NCBI RefSeq assembly: GCF_041081105.1
Contig: NZ_CP163528.1
Coordinates: 3,658,001 to 3,722,000 of the forward strand
DNA: 64,000 bases
Reading direction: 5' to 3'
From: Promicromonospora sp. Populi
Lineage (GTDB): Bacteria > Actinomycetota > Actinomycetes > Actinomycetales > Cellulomonadaceae
Positions 16,642 to 24,483 of the stretch are shown here, one piece after another. Numbering within the stretch: the stretch's first letter is position 1; each line of letters begins with the position of its first letter. The position numbers and the translations under genes were made by a program. Under the pieces are notes generated by a model. It made no database searches. It was not told where the DNA came from and worked only from the letters and a program-made list of their open reading frames with translations.

Positions 16642-18635
16642 TCGCGGTCCAGCGTGGGGGTGACCGTGCCCTCGACGAGCCATTCCCGGCGGTCCTGGCT
16701 CTCGAGCCAGGCGATGCGGTCGCCCGCCAGGTTCGCCGTCACCGCCTCGCCCGGGAGCTGGATGAGGTCCGGGCCGTCGGAACCGGAGGCCGACGGTGTT
16801 GCGCGGTACAGGTAGGACAAGAACGTCGGGTTCGAGCCGACGTCGTCGATCCTGTTCCACAGGAGCAGGCCGCCCGCAGCGCGGAGGTCCTGGACGCCGC
16901 CCTCGACGTCGACGTCGTCGGCGAGATGCACGATGCTTTCACGGCCTTCGACCCGATCGACGACGTAGAGGTTGCTGGCACCGGACTCAGCAATGGTGGG
17001 TGCCACTGTCCACGCGACGACGTTGTCCGAGATCGCGACCTCGGTTACCTCGGCCGAAGGGCCGTGCTCGACCTCGAGCTCGAACAGGAGGGTGCTGCCA
17101 CGGAAACCTAGGATCGACGTTGTGGCGAGGCTGGAACCAGGGCCAGAGGCAGCGACCACAACCTCGTCGCCGTCGGCCGCGAGTGCCTGCACGTTGTCCG
17201 CCAGCTCGGTCGGCGTCCCGGGTTCGTCGAGTGTCGTGGTGAACAGGCTCTTGTCCTCGTCCGTCACCCCGGCCGTCCACAGGGCGTTTTCGTCCGTGAC
17301 GGCGAGATCCCACACGGACTCCTCGAGCGTGATCAGCGTCTCCGCCTCGCCACCCACCTCGACCGTCCGTAGCCGACTGAGCGGTGTGGCTGCGCCGCCC
17401 GGGGTTTCCAACCACAGCACCCGGCTGCCCCTGGCAGCGGGATCGAGCGGCCACATGGGCACGCCATCGATCTCGTCGGTCGGGATGGATTCCGCCGGCT
17501 CATCGCCCCGATATCCGCCCATCCGGAGGGCCGCCTCCTCGACGATGCTGTCGGGCCCTGTCCGTACCACGCCGTCCCAGATGTCCCCCGTGTCGGAAAG
17601 TCCGCCGAGGTAGGGAAGATCCTCGTCCTCGTCCAACGATCCGCGTGCCACCGCCTCGATGTCGACGTCGTAGCAGGTCAGGGGACGTGCGTCGGGGAGG
17701 TTGGCTACCACTGGGTCGAAGAGCGGGCCAAGATCTTCACCCGGCTCGGCCTCCCGGGTCGGCGTCGCAGCCGGCACCTCCGCAGGGCAGGGGATGGGGG
17801 TGTTGCCCGCTGATATCGGATCGGGGCCCACACCTTCGGTGCGACCGCCGTCGAACAGGGGCGCTATGAGCTGCCCGCCGGGCAGCACCACCGGCCCGAC
17901 GACGGGCAGCGGCACCGGCCCGCGCGTCACCACACCGAGCGCCAGCAGGAGCACCACGCACGCGGCCCCCAACGCCTGCCCCACCCGGCGCCGTCGCAGA
18001 GCCGCCCGGCTCCGGTCGAGCACGACCTGCTCGTCGAAAGCCACCGGCTCGATCGCCTCCGCGCCCGCGCGCAGCAGGTCCCGTAGGCGAGCCAGCCCGC
18101 GCGAGTTCGCCGCCTTCACCGTACCGATCGCAAGCCCGAGCTCGCGGGCCACCTCCGCCTCGGGCAGATCCAGCAGATGCCGCAGCACCACGACCCGCCG
18201 CTGACTGATCGGTAGTTGCGCCAGCCCGCGGACCAGCTCGTCCCGCAGGACCACCTGCCCGGCATGGTCCGACGTCGTCGCGACGGGAATCTTGTCGTCC
18301 CCCGGGAACGACTCCCGATGTCCGTGCCGCCAGCCGTCGATCCGCAGGTTGACCAGGATCCGGCGGGCGTAGGCGCGCTGCGTGCCCGGCCGAACCTTGG
18401 CCCACGTGCGGTAGACCCGCTCGAACGTCGACTGGACCAGCTCCTCCGCGCGGTGCGGGTCCCCGCAGAGCAGGTACGCGGTGCGGTGGAGGTACGCGCC
18501 CGAGTCCCGGACGAACGCGGTGAACTCCGCGTCGCGGGTGCGCGGAACGGAGACCTGCACCTCACGTACCTCTTCGCCGTCCGACGGCCTGTCCGTCCAG
18601 AGGTTGCTCACGGTCGCCCCGCTCTCATGCGTCAT
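16638..18635 (-). CDS. ECF sigma factor fused to a membrane helix and an extracytoplasmic domain (paralogue)
   Basis: 665 residues with the same plan as the 9391 gene. Region 2 is at ~45-105 (AYLHRTAYLLCGDPHRAEEL ... RILVNLRIDGWR). Region 4 is at ~137-190 (LPISQRRVVVLRHLLDLPEA ... LAIGTVKAANSRGLARLRDL). A basic RRRR and a single helix follow at ~218-237, then ~425 outward residues rich in acidic and beta segments (GSRVLWLETPGG, ISDNVVAWTVAP, LAGDRIAWLES), plausibly a propeller. I placed the start at the ATG at 18635. The 7 nt before it and the upstream CGTAGT/GCAACCT line up exactly with the paralogue. Probably bound in the membrane until signalled; the cleavage mechanism is not visible here. 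Confidence 0.85.
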   Translation of the reverse strand: MTHESGATVSNLWTDRPSDGEEVREVQVSVPRTRDAEFTAFVRDSGAYLHRTAYLLCGDPHRAEELVQSTFERVYRTWAKVRPGTQRAYARRILVNLRIDGWRHGHRESFPGDDKIPVATTSDHAGQVVLRDELVRGLAQLPISQRRVVVLRHLLDLPEAEVARELGLAIGTVKAANSRGLARLRDLLRAGAEAIEPVAFDEQVVLDRSRAALRRRRVGQALGAACVVLLLALGVVTRGPVPLPVVGPVVLPGGQLIAPLFDGGRTEGVGPDPISAGNTPIPCPAEVPAATPTREAEPGEDLGPLFDPVVANLPDARPLTCYDVDIEAVARGSLDEDEDLPYLGGLSDTGDIWDGVVRTGPDSIVEEAALRMGGYRGDEPAESIPTDEIDGVPMWPLDPAARGSRVLWLETPGGAATPLSRLRTVEVGGEAETLITLEESVWDLAVTDENALWTAGVTDEDKSLFTTTLDEPGTPTELADNVQALAADGDEVVVAASGPGSSLATTSILGFRGSTLLFELEVEHGPSAEVTEVAISDNVVAWTVAPTIAESGASNLYVVDRVEGRESIVHLADDVDVEGGVQDLRAAGGLLLWNRIDDVGSNPTFLSYLYRATPSASGSDGPDLIQLPGEAVTANLAGDRIAWLESQDRREWLVEGTVTPTLDRD

Positions 18636-18642
18636 GCCACCC

Positions 18643-18670
18643 ACTACGGCGGGCATCCGTCAAAGGTTGC
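18643..18670 (-). promoter_or_regulatory. ECF-type promoter element of the second fused sigma gene
   Basis: On the minus strand GCAACCT (18670-18664), 15 nt, CGTAGT (18648-18643), 7 nt, ATG (18635). Every interval is identical to the element at 9356-9383, while spacer bases differ. Conserved boxes with a diverged spacer are what a shared sigma-recognised promoter would leave. Confidence 0.7.
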
Positions 18671-18749
18671 ACGATTGCCATGGCCGCGTGCGATCACGCC
18701 AGCCGCGCGGCGGGTAGCGCTCGCCACCCCGCGGGCCCAAGATCAGGAC

Positions 18750-20207
18750 GTGCGCATCGCCACGTTCAACATCCAGCACGGACTCGGTCCTGACAGCCCC
18801 GCCGGGCGCAACGACCGAGTAGACAACGACCGGTTGGCAGCCGCCGTCGCAGCCCTCGACGCCGACATCGTCGGGCTGCAAGAGGTAGACGTGCGGCAGG
18901 CGCGGTCCGGGGGAGTGGACCAGGCCCAGCTCTGCGCGGACGCGATGGGCGCGGTGGACCACCGCTTCCAGCCGGCACTCGCCGGCCCGTTCCGCTACCC
19001 AGGCATCCGACGCCGGGCCCGCCGCACCGAGCGGCCCAACGCGCCGGGCTACGGCATCGCGCTGCTGACCCGGTTCCCCGTCCTGAGCTGGCAGACCATC
19101 CTCCTGCCGCCCGCTACCCCATGGGTGTGGGGCCGGTTCCAGCTCGGCATAGACGAGCCGCGCGTGGCGCTCGCAGCCCAGATCGACGCGCCTGCGGGGC
19201 CGCTCACCGTCGTGTGCACACACCTCAGCATCTACCGGTTCCATTCCGTCACTTGGGCGGGCGGGGTGGTGCGGCGCACCGTGGGCTACCGCCGAGGGGC
19301 ACCCGGGGAGCGCCATGCGGAGCGCCAGGTCGACTACCTCCGGCGTCGACTCGTGGGGCTGCCGCGACCTCTGGTCCTGCTGGGTGACTTCAATCTGCGC
19401 GGGTCGGTGCCGGCCGGCCGCACCGGCTGGCGCCCCCTCGCGACGGGCGACACCTTCCCCCGGCACGCCCCTCGGATCCAGATCGACCACGTCCTCCTGG
19501 ACGAGGGTTCCGGAGGCCGGGCCGACGGCGACGGGCTGACCCCGGAGAGCCGGCTCGGTCCCGTGGCGGGCCGGGTCGTCGACACGGGCGTCTCGGACCA
19601 CCGGGCACTGGTCGTAGACCTCGGTCGTTCAGCCGGCGCTCACTCGACGAAGCCTCGCGCAGCGTCAGGCGGCCTCGGCGTAGGTGCGGTGGCCGACGGC
19701 GGGCTGCGCCGCGGGCTCCCGGCGGTCCTGTGCGTCGCCCTCTACAACCGTCAGCGTCGGGGCGCTCTCCGGTGCCCGCTTCTTGGCGCGGAAGACGGTG
19801 AACAGCGCGCTCGCACCGATCGCGATGGCGGCGAGGTTGGACGCGGCAGACGGCCAGACGCCGTTCGCTGCTGCCACGGTCAGCATCGTCCCGGCCGCCA
19901 GCACGTTTGTGCACTGGAACGCGAGGGAATCTGCGCTCCAGCGCCCGCGGCTGACCATGGCATAGGCCACGAGTCCGGCGATTGCGCCGAACCAACCGAG
20001 GGCGGTGACGACCATCATGAGGGACATGAGAAAACTCCTGGGGCTGAGAACTCGAAACGATTCGAGGATGTAGCGGAGACCGAACGCCGGAATCCATGCG
20101 GGGGCGTGGTGGCCGGTCCGGAGGGGGTGGTTCCGGGCGCCGCCAAGATCAATCATGCGGGAGATCGACGTTCAGCACAATCGAATGTTCGTGACTCCCG
20201 GATGTAG
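18750..20207 (+). CDS. Endonuclease/exonuclease/phosphatase (EEP) family protein, abnormal C-terminal extension
   Basis: From the GTG at 18750 the first ~295 residues are a full EEP domain. Key segments are RIATFNIQHGLG (metal Asn), VGLQEVD (metal Glu), VVCTHLSIYR, LVLLGDFNLRG (catalytic Asp/Asn) and VSDHRALVVDL (Asp-His). Relatives cleave phosphodiesters in nucleic acids or lipids. After VVDL the frame stays open another ~190 codons. That part is antisense to the downstream membrane-protein gene and has no domain character, so the native stop seems lost. No secretion signal. Divergent from the second sigma gene. Confidence 0.75.
   Translation: MRIATFNIQHGLGPDSPAGRNDRVDNDRLAAAVAALDADIVGLQEVDVRQARSGGVDQAQLCADAMGAVDHRFQPALAGPFRYPGIRRRARRTERPNAPGYGIALLTRFPVLSWQTILLPPATPWVWGRFQLGIDEPRVALAAQIDAPAGPLTVVCTHLSIYRFHSVTWAGGVVRRTVGYRRGAPGERHAERQVDYLRRRLVGLPRPLVLLGDFNLRGSVPAGRTGWRPLATGDTFPRHAPRIQIDHVLLDEGSGGRADGDGLTPESRLGPVAGRVVDTGVSDHRALVVDLGRSAGAHSTKPRAASGGLGVGAVADGGLRRGLPAVLCVALYNRQRRGALRCPLLGAEDGEQRARTDRDGGEVGRGRRPDAVRCCHGQHRPGRQHVCALEREGICAPAPAADHGIGHESGDCAEPTEGGDDHHEGHEKTPGAENSKRFEDVAETERRNPCGGVVAGPEGVVPGAAKINHAGDRRSAQSNVRDSRM
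19665..20027 (-). CDS. CBU_0592-like small membrane protein
   Basis: 120 residues. It opens MSLMMVVTALGWFGAIAGLV, followed by GRWSADSLAFQCTNVLAAGTMLTVAAANGVWPSA and AAIAIGASALFTVF, giving three hydrophobic helices. It ends in a charged tail (DAQDRREPAAQPAV). The 'GWFGAI..L.AY....G.W..DS..FQ..N..GA' pattern is that of the CBU_0592 domain; role unknown. AGGAG lies 7 nt before the ATG at 20027. It is read against the 3' extension of the EEP gene and divergent from the LysR gene, making it a plausible LysR target. Confidence 0.75.
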   Translation of the reverse strand: MSLMMVVTALGWFGAIAGLVAYAMVSRGRWSADSLAFQCTNVLAAGTMLTVAAANGVWPSAASNLAAIAIGASALFTVFRAKKRAPESAPTLTVVEGDAQDRREPAAQPAVGHRTYAEAA

Positions 20208-20218
20208 CATCGCTACAT
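20202..20218. promoter_or_regulatory. Palindromic operator on the LysR start codon
   Basis: ATGTAGC-ATC-GCTACAT is a perfect 7+3+7 palindrome of the T-N11-A type bound by LysR regulators. Its last two bases are the first two of the LysR ATG. It probably mediates autorepression and control of the divergent membrane-protein gene. Confidence 0.6.
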
Positions 20219-21122
20219 GGCTACTGACCCGCGGAGACTCGCATTTCTCCTTGCCGTGCACCGGGCCGGGGGAGTTCTGGCCGCGGCAGACCTCCTGCAC
20301 ATCACGCCGTCCGCCGTCTCGCAGCAGATCTCCCGGCTGGAGGCGGAGGAGGGTATCGACGTGCTGGACCGGGGTCCCCGTGGCGTAACTCTCACGCCCG
20401 CCGGCCGCATCCTCGCCGAAGCCGCCGAGCGCATCGAGGCGGAGCTGGTCCAGGCGCGCCAGGCAGTTGCCGCTCTGGGCGGCGAGCTCACGGGCCGGGT
20501 CTCGGTCGGGTCCATCCAGACCGCCATCCGTGCGGTCGTCGCGCCGGTGCTCGTCTCGCTCGCCGAGCGCCACCCGCACATCGAGGTCGACGTCCAGGAG
20601 TACGAGCCCGCGGAGTCGATCCGTCGTTTGCGCGCCGGTGACCTGGACGCGGTGGTGCTGGAACGCGACGTCGACGTCGACGCGCCAGCGCCGCGCGGCG
20701 CGCACGACGTCCCGCTGCTCGACGAGCCGTGGCGCATCATCGTTCCCACGAGCCTGCCCGTGCCGGAGCGCCTCGACGACCTCGCGACGCTCACCTGGGT
20801 GGGCCCGCAGGCCGACTCGGCGGCCGAGCGCGCCGTCAGCCGCCTCGCCGCGCAGCTCGGCACGGCCCTGGAGACCCGCCACGCCTACAACGACTTCGAC
20901 ACCGCGATCTCGCTCGTCGCCGCAGGTCAGGGCATCGCGATGCTGCCGGCCCTGGCCCTGCAGCAGGAGCTGCCCGACGGCGTTGCCGTGGTAGCGCTGG
21001 CCGGACTCGGGTCGCGGCGGCTTGTGGCCCGGTACCGCAAGAACCGGCACGAGCCTGCCCCGATCGTGCGGGCGGTCGTGGACGAGATGGTCGCGGCGGC
21101 CCGCGAGATCGACCTGGGGTAG
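20217..21122 (+). CDS. LysR-family transcriptional regulator
   Basis: 301 residues. The N-terminal winged HTH covers ~1-65: FLLAVHRAGGVLAAADLLHI, TPSAVSQQISRLEAEEG, VLDRGPRGVTLTPAG. A linker helix and a LysR substrate-binding domain follow (GRVSVGSIQTAI, ERHPHIEVDVQEYEP, LVAAGQGIAMLPALAL). Such proteins bind DNA as tetramers and sense a small molecule; the inducer is unknown. The start at 20217 overlaps a palindromic operator, consistent with autoregulation. Confidence 0.9.
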   Translation: MATDPRRLAFLLAVHRAGGVLAAADLLHITPSAVSQQISRLEAEEGIDVLDRGPRGVTLTPAGRILAEAAERIEAELVQARQAVAALGGELTGRVSVGSIQTAIRAVVAPVLVSLAERHPHIEVDVQEYEPAESIRRLRAGDLDAVVLERDVDVDAPAPRGAHDVPLLDEPWRIIVPTSLPVPERLDDLATLTWVGPQADSAAERAVSRLAAQLGTALETRHAYNDFDTAISLVAAGQGIAMLPALALQQELPDGVAVVALAGLGSRRLVARYRKNRHEPAPIVRAVVDEMVAAAREIDLG

Positions 21123-21270
21123 GACGTCACGGTCACGGTCTAACGCGCTCGTCAGACGCTGTTGCTGAGCCAGTTCTGGACGGTGGTCAGGGTGCTCATA
21201 TCCGGCATGCGGTCAACGAATTCGACGGCGCCCACGCGACGCGGCGATACTGTCAATCCCGGCATCCATA

Positions 21271-21299
21271 TTCAATCTGAGACGTGATCGCGGTAGCCT
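21271..21299 (+). promoter_or_regulatory. Promoter with embedded TCTGAGACGT box (DUF6879/DUF5753 module)
   Basis: TTCAAT (21271-21276), 17 nt, TAGCCT (21294-21299) forms a -35/-10 pair ~40 bp before the first gene of the module. The 10-mer TCTGAGACGT (21276-21285) lies in the spacer and recurs in the spacer of the promoter at 23026. The module's own HTH protein is the likely binder (inference). Confidence 0.5.
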
Positions 21300-21336
21300 T
21301 GTCGTGTATCAACCGTCAGCCGGAGGGGAACCGAAG

Positions 21337-21639
21337 ATGCCCGAGATCCTGCGCTCAAGTTGCGACAACGGAACCACATGTCCCACGATCCACCGCGCCG
21401 ATGATGGTGCGTTCATCGTGCAGGGGTACCAGACCGCGTCCCACGGAACTGTGCGTATCCCCGTGTGGCTCGCGACCGAGTGGGACAGCCCTGCCCGTCG
21501 TCACGGTGATGACCTGCTTGTCGCGGGTCAGCTCGTGACCGATCCGAGCATCCTCGCGTATCTCGATCTGCCGGTCGGAGAAGCTGCTGTGATCGTTCGC
21601 CCGGCGGATGTTCCGGCTCTGGGGGTTTCGTCGTGCTGA
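21337..21639 (+). CDS. Small conserved actinobacterial protein, partner of the DUF6879 gene
   Basis: 100 residues, soluble. Opens MPEILRSSCDNGTTCPTIHR, a Cys-x(5)-Cys-Pro start, followed by short beta-like segments (GAFIVQGYQTA, LLVAGQLVTDP, EAAVIVRPAD). I do not know a named family. Small Cys-containing proteins of this kind commonly precede DUF6879 and HTH-DUF5753 genes in actinobacteria. GGAGGGG 8 nt before the ATG is a strong ribosome site. Its end overlaps the next gene by 7 bp, so it is the first member of a coupled operon. Confidence 0.7.
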   Translation: MPEILRSSCDNGTTCPTIHRADDGAFIVQGYQTASHGTVRIPVWLATEWDSPARRHGDDLLVAGQLVTDPSILAYLDLPVGEAAVIVRPADVPALGVSSC

Positions 21640-22187
21640 ACGCGGATCAGCTCGGTGAGTACATCGCGTCCCATCACCAGACGGACCTGTTCCGCCTGGA
21701 GACGCGTGACGTGCTCAATGTTCCTCAGGACGCGGGCCGGTTGGAGCGTTACCTCAAGGGAGAGCCGGGGCCTGGTCATCGACCGTGGGCCGACGTGATC
21801 CGCCGGCAGGTCGCACAGGGGCAGATCACGCGCCGTGTCCTCGCGCTCAGCGAGCCGTTGACCGACTATCGCCGCTGCTCGATCGAGTGGGGCTATCTCG
21901 ACAATGTGGCCGCCGGGGAACGCTGCCGAGTGGTGGACAGACCCAGCAATCCGGGGCTCGGCATACAGGACTTCTGGTTGATCGATCGCCGTCACGTAGT
22001 GCTCATGCACTACGACGGCGAAGGGCGCTTCGTCGGCGCGGAGCCGGTCGACGACCGGCAGGACGTGGAACAATGGGCGGCGATTGCCGACTTGGCGTGG
22101 GACTCGGGAACCGAGCTCACCGCCTGGTGGGACGAGCATCGGCAGTACTGGCGCGAGTTCCACGTCCCGACCCCTCGGAGCGAATGA
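21633..22187 (+). CDS. DUF6879 family protein
   Basis: 184 residues starting at GTG 21633. It carries the family pattern: FRLETRDVLNVPQDAGRLER, then a charged linker, GQITRRVLALSEPLTDYRR, CSIEWGYLDNVAAGERCRVV, FWLIDRRHVVLMHYDGEGRF. Soluble and probably all-purpose alpha/beta; biochemical role unknown. It is sandwiched with overlaps between the small Cys protein and the HTH-DUF5753 gene, so the three are co-translated. Such modules are frequent and paralogous in actinomycetes and are sometimes described as antitoxin-like regulatory systems. Confidence 0.8.
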   Translation: MLNADQLGEYIASHHQTDLFRLETRDVLNVPQDAGRLERYLKGEPGPGHRPWADVIRRQVAQGQITRRVLALSEPLTDYRRCSIEWGYLDNVAAGERCRVVDRPSNPGLGIQDFWLIDRRHVVLMHYDGEGRFVGAEPVDDRQDVEQWAAIADLAWDSGTELTAWWDEHRQYWREFHVPTPRSE

Positions 22188-23005
22188 CAACCGACCTTCC
22201 CGCGCTTGCCGCGACGCTGCGCGAACTTCGCGCTGGCGCCGGGATCACCGGTGTCAGCGCCGCCAAAGCCGCTGGGATCAGCCAGGCCAAGCTCTCCAAC
22301 ATCGAGCGCGGTAAGACCCCGCCGACGCCACAGGACGCTGAACGGCTCGCCGAGGTCTACGGCGTGCCGGCCAAGGTTCGCGCCCAACTGGTGGAGCAAT
22401 CTCGTCAGGCGAAGGCTCAGGCGTGGTCGGCGAAGGTTGTGTTGCAGCGCGGCGGCTGGTTGCTGCAGGACCGCGTCGGGCGGCAGGAACGCTCCGCCAG
22501 CTCGATCCGGTATTTCTGCCCGTCCGGGGTGGTCGGACTGATGCAGACACCGGCCTATGTCCGGGCGCTGTGGAACGACGAGGTGCCTACCGAGAAGGTG
22601 GACAAGTTCGTCGAGTCCAGGATGCGCCGCCAACTGATCCTCGGCAGCGACAAGCACGAGATCGACGCCGTGCATACCGAAGGCGCGCTGCGCTGGAACC
22701 TGGGTGGTCCGAAGGTGATGGTCGAGCAGCTTGACCGACTGCTGGTCGAGCTAGACCGCCCGCACCTGCGCCTGGGAATCATTCCCTGGACGTCCCCGGT
22801 CAACGGGCCTGCGCTGCATCAGTTCACGATCTATGACGACGCGGCCGCGCTGGTGTCGACCGTTCCCGGCACGTCGCTGGTGACCGACACCGAGAACGTC
22901 CAGCAGATCACGCGGGAGTGGGAGCACCTGGAGCGGTACGTCGCGTGGGGCGAGAACGCCCGACCGCACCTGCAGCGCATCAGAGCGGAGTACGCCGCAC
23001 TGTGA
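22184..23005 (+). CDS. HTH transcriptional regulator with DUF5753 (Scr1-like)
   Basis: 273 residues. An XRE-type HTH fills residues ~5-65 (LAATLRELRAGAGITGVSAA ... ISQAKLSNIERGKTPP). It is followed by DUF5753: SSIRYFCPSGVVGLMQTPAY, VEQLDRLL, LRLGIIPW, FTIYDDAAALVSTVPG. Members act as DNA-binding regulators whose C-terminal domain binds a partner protein. The start overlaps the DUF6879 stop (ATGA). The TCTGAGACGT box before this operon and before the adjacent HAD gene is its most likely operator (inference). Confidence 0.88.
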   Translation: MTTDLPALAATLRELRAGAGITGVSAAKAAGISQAKLSNIERGKTPPTPQDAERLAEVYGVPAKVRAQLVEQSRQAKAQAWSAKVVLQRGGWLLQDRVGRQERSASSIRYFCPSGVVGLMQTPAYVRALWNDEVPTEKVDKFVESRMRRQLILGSDKHEIDAVHTEGALRWNLGGPKVMVEQLDRLLVELDRPHLRLGIIPWTSPVNGPALHQFTIYDDAAALVSTVPGTSLVTDTENVQQITREWEHLERYVAWGENARPHLQRIRAEYAAL

Positions 23006-23025
23006 GGGCCGACGCTCTTTGGTGG

Positions 23026-23054
23026 TTGCATCGATCACGTCTGAGACGTAATAC
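23026..23054 (+). promoter_or_regulatory. Promoter with palindromic ACGTCTGAGACGT operator (HAD gene)
   Basis: TTGCAT (23026-23031), 17 nt, TAATAC (23049-23054). The spacer carries ACGTCT-G-AGACGT (23037-23049), a near-perfect palindrome that includes the same TCTGAGACGT 10-mer as the module promoter at 21276-21285. Occupation of this box would block RNA polymerase. Confidence 0.6.
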
Positions 23055-23089
23055 TTCTCGCATCTGGTCCGCCGATTTCTGGAGTGACG

Positions 23090-23959
23090 ATGACGACGAG
23101 CTGTGACACGAGCAAGCGCCAGACCGTCCTCGTAGCGCTCGATATCGATGGGACTCTGCTGGTCACAGGTCGAGTCCCGACGCCTGCCGTTGTCACTGCG
23201 ATCAGGGCTGCCAGCGACGCCGGGCATGAACTCGTGCTTGCCACCGGCCGCTCCCTGTCCGGCGCACTGGCCGCCGCCCGGCTTCTCGGAATCGGGGAAG
23301 GCTATGTCGTCGCCTCGAACGGCGGCGTCGTCGCCAAGATGACTCGCACCGGGTGCGAGGTGATCCGAATACACACGGTCGATGCAAAGGCCGTCGTGGA
23401 GCTCGTCTCCGCCGTCCGCCCTGACCTACGAATAGCCGCCGAGATCGTCGGCGTGGGGTACCACGTCTCGAAGCACTTCCCACCGCAGGAGCTGGGCGGC
23501 GAGCAGGTCGAGGTCACCCGACTCGAGGACCTGTGGGCCGAGGCAACCCCGCGCCTGGCCATCTACGGCGACAACGCCTCACACCTGGTGCCATCGATCC
23601 GCACCGGTGGCATGACGGCTACACGAACCCGCCCGGACTGGGTCGACGTGACACCCGGCGGGGTCAGCAAGGCAACCGCACTGGAGACGATCCGCCGCGA
23701 ACTCGGAATCCCGAACAGCCACACGGTCGCCGTAGGGGACTCAGAGAACGACATCTCCATGCTGACCTGGGCCGAGCACGGCGTGGCCATGGGCAACGCG
23801 AGCGACCTCGTCCGGTTCTCCGCCAACTCGGTGACAAAGAGCATCGAGGACGACGGCGCGGCTCTGGTCCTGCACTCTCTCGCCCAGCCCGATGGTGACG
23901 GCTTCACGGGCGAAACATGGACGGACGTACCGACGGCGGACAGCGTCCAGGCCCACTGA
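23090..23959 (+). CDS. HAD-superfamily Cof-type hydrolase
   Basis: 289 residues. HAD motif I is VALDIDGTLL (nucleophile and acid Asp); motif II is LVLATGRSLSGA; motif III/IV is SKATALE ... VAVGDSENDISMLTWA. A C2-type cap lies between. Predicted Mg-dependent phosphatase of sugar- or nucleotide-phosphates; substrate unknown. GGAG lies 5 nt before the ATG at 23090, preferred over the in-frame GTG at 23084. The operator shared with the DUF6879/DUF5753 module suggests common control. Confidence 0.87.
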   Translation: MTTSCDTSKRQTVLVALDIDGTLLVTGRVPTPAVVTAIRAASDAGHELVLATGRSLSGALAAARLLGIGEGYVVASNGGVVAKMTRTGCEVIRIHTVDAKAVVELVSAVRPDLRIAAEIVGVGYHVSKHFPPQELGGEQVEVTRLEDLWAEATPRLAIYGDNASHLVPSIRTGGMTATRTRPDWVDVTPGGVSKATALETIRRELGIPNSHTVAVGDSENDISMLTWAEHGVAMGNASDLVRFSANSVTKSIEDDGAALVLHSLAQPDGDGFTGETWTDVPTADSVQAH

Positions 23960-24097
23960 TCTTGCGCTTGGGCGCGGCCCACCACCCACCCCGGCGCACC
24001 GTGGCGCACGACTGTGGACCCAGTACCGACTTCCCGTGAGCTGACCGCCGTCGTGAGACAAGCCAGAGTCCCCAGCCTCGGGGTGGGGGCATCGCCG

Positions 24098-24346
24098 TCA
24101 GCTATCGCTCGGTCGTTGCCCATCGCGGTCAGCATCTCGCCCGGACCATGCGCCGAGCGGCCGGTCTACGGCATCGCGAAACTCCTCCACGCCGACCTGG
24201 TCGTGAGGGCGGTCCACAGCCCCGCCGTAGGTCCGGTCCACCGCGCGCCGCACGAGCTCGCCCAACTCGAGCCCCGTCTGGCGCGACTCTGCGAGGAGGC
24301 GCTCGTACTGAGCGTCCTCCAGCGTGATCTGCGTGCGATGGCTCAT
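24098..24346 (-). CDS. Ribbon-helix-helix (CopG/VapB-like) antitoxin, orphan
   Basis: 82 residues. The N-terminal RHH half is clear: MSHRTQITLEDAQYERLLAE, then SRQTGLELGELVRRAVDRTY, a beta strand followed by two helices, as in MetJ/Arc-type antitoxins. The C-terminal part ends GAWSGRDADRDGQRPSDS, which looks eroded compared with intact antitoxins. No PIN-domain toxin follows on this strand; the next 138 bp hold no gene. It is probably a decayed vapBC-like locus or a stand-alone repressor. Divergent from the glycine riboswitch. Confidence 0.7.
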   Translation of the reverse strand: MSHRTQITLEDAQYERLLAESRQTGLELGELVRRAVDRTYGGAVDRPHDQVGVEEFRDAVDRPLGAWSGRDADRDGQRPSDS

Positions 24347-24483
24347 GCTCCAAGGCTGCATGACACGGGGGAGGTTCTCCAGTGCGGGCCCCGCGCCGCT
24401 ACGATGTGCGCATAACTGAAGATCTTTTGGCGGTCCCAGGGTTCGACCAGCTCGACGCCGGGGCCGTGCCGCCAGAGCCGCGG

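Noticed and set aside
19641..20207. C-terminal ~190 codons of the EEP gene as a new domain
   Set aside because: Sequence is the complement of a recognisable membrane-protein gene and has shadow-like composition.
24347..24483. Extra small gene between the RHH gene and the riboswitch
   Set aside because: No open frame with a start and ribosome site; probably holds only divergent promoters.
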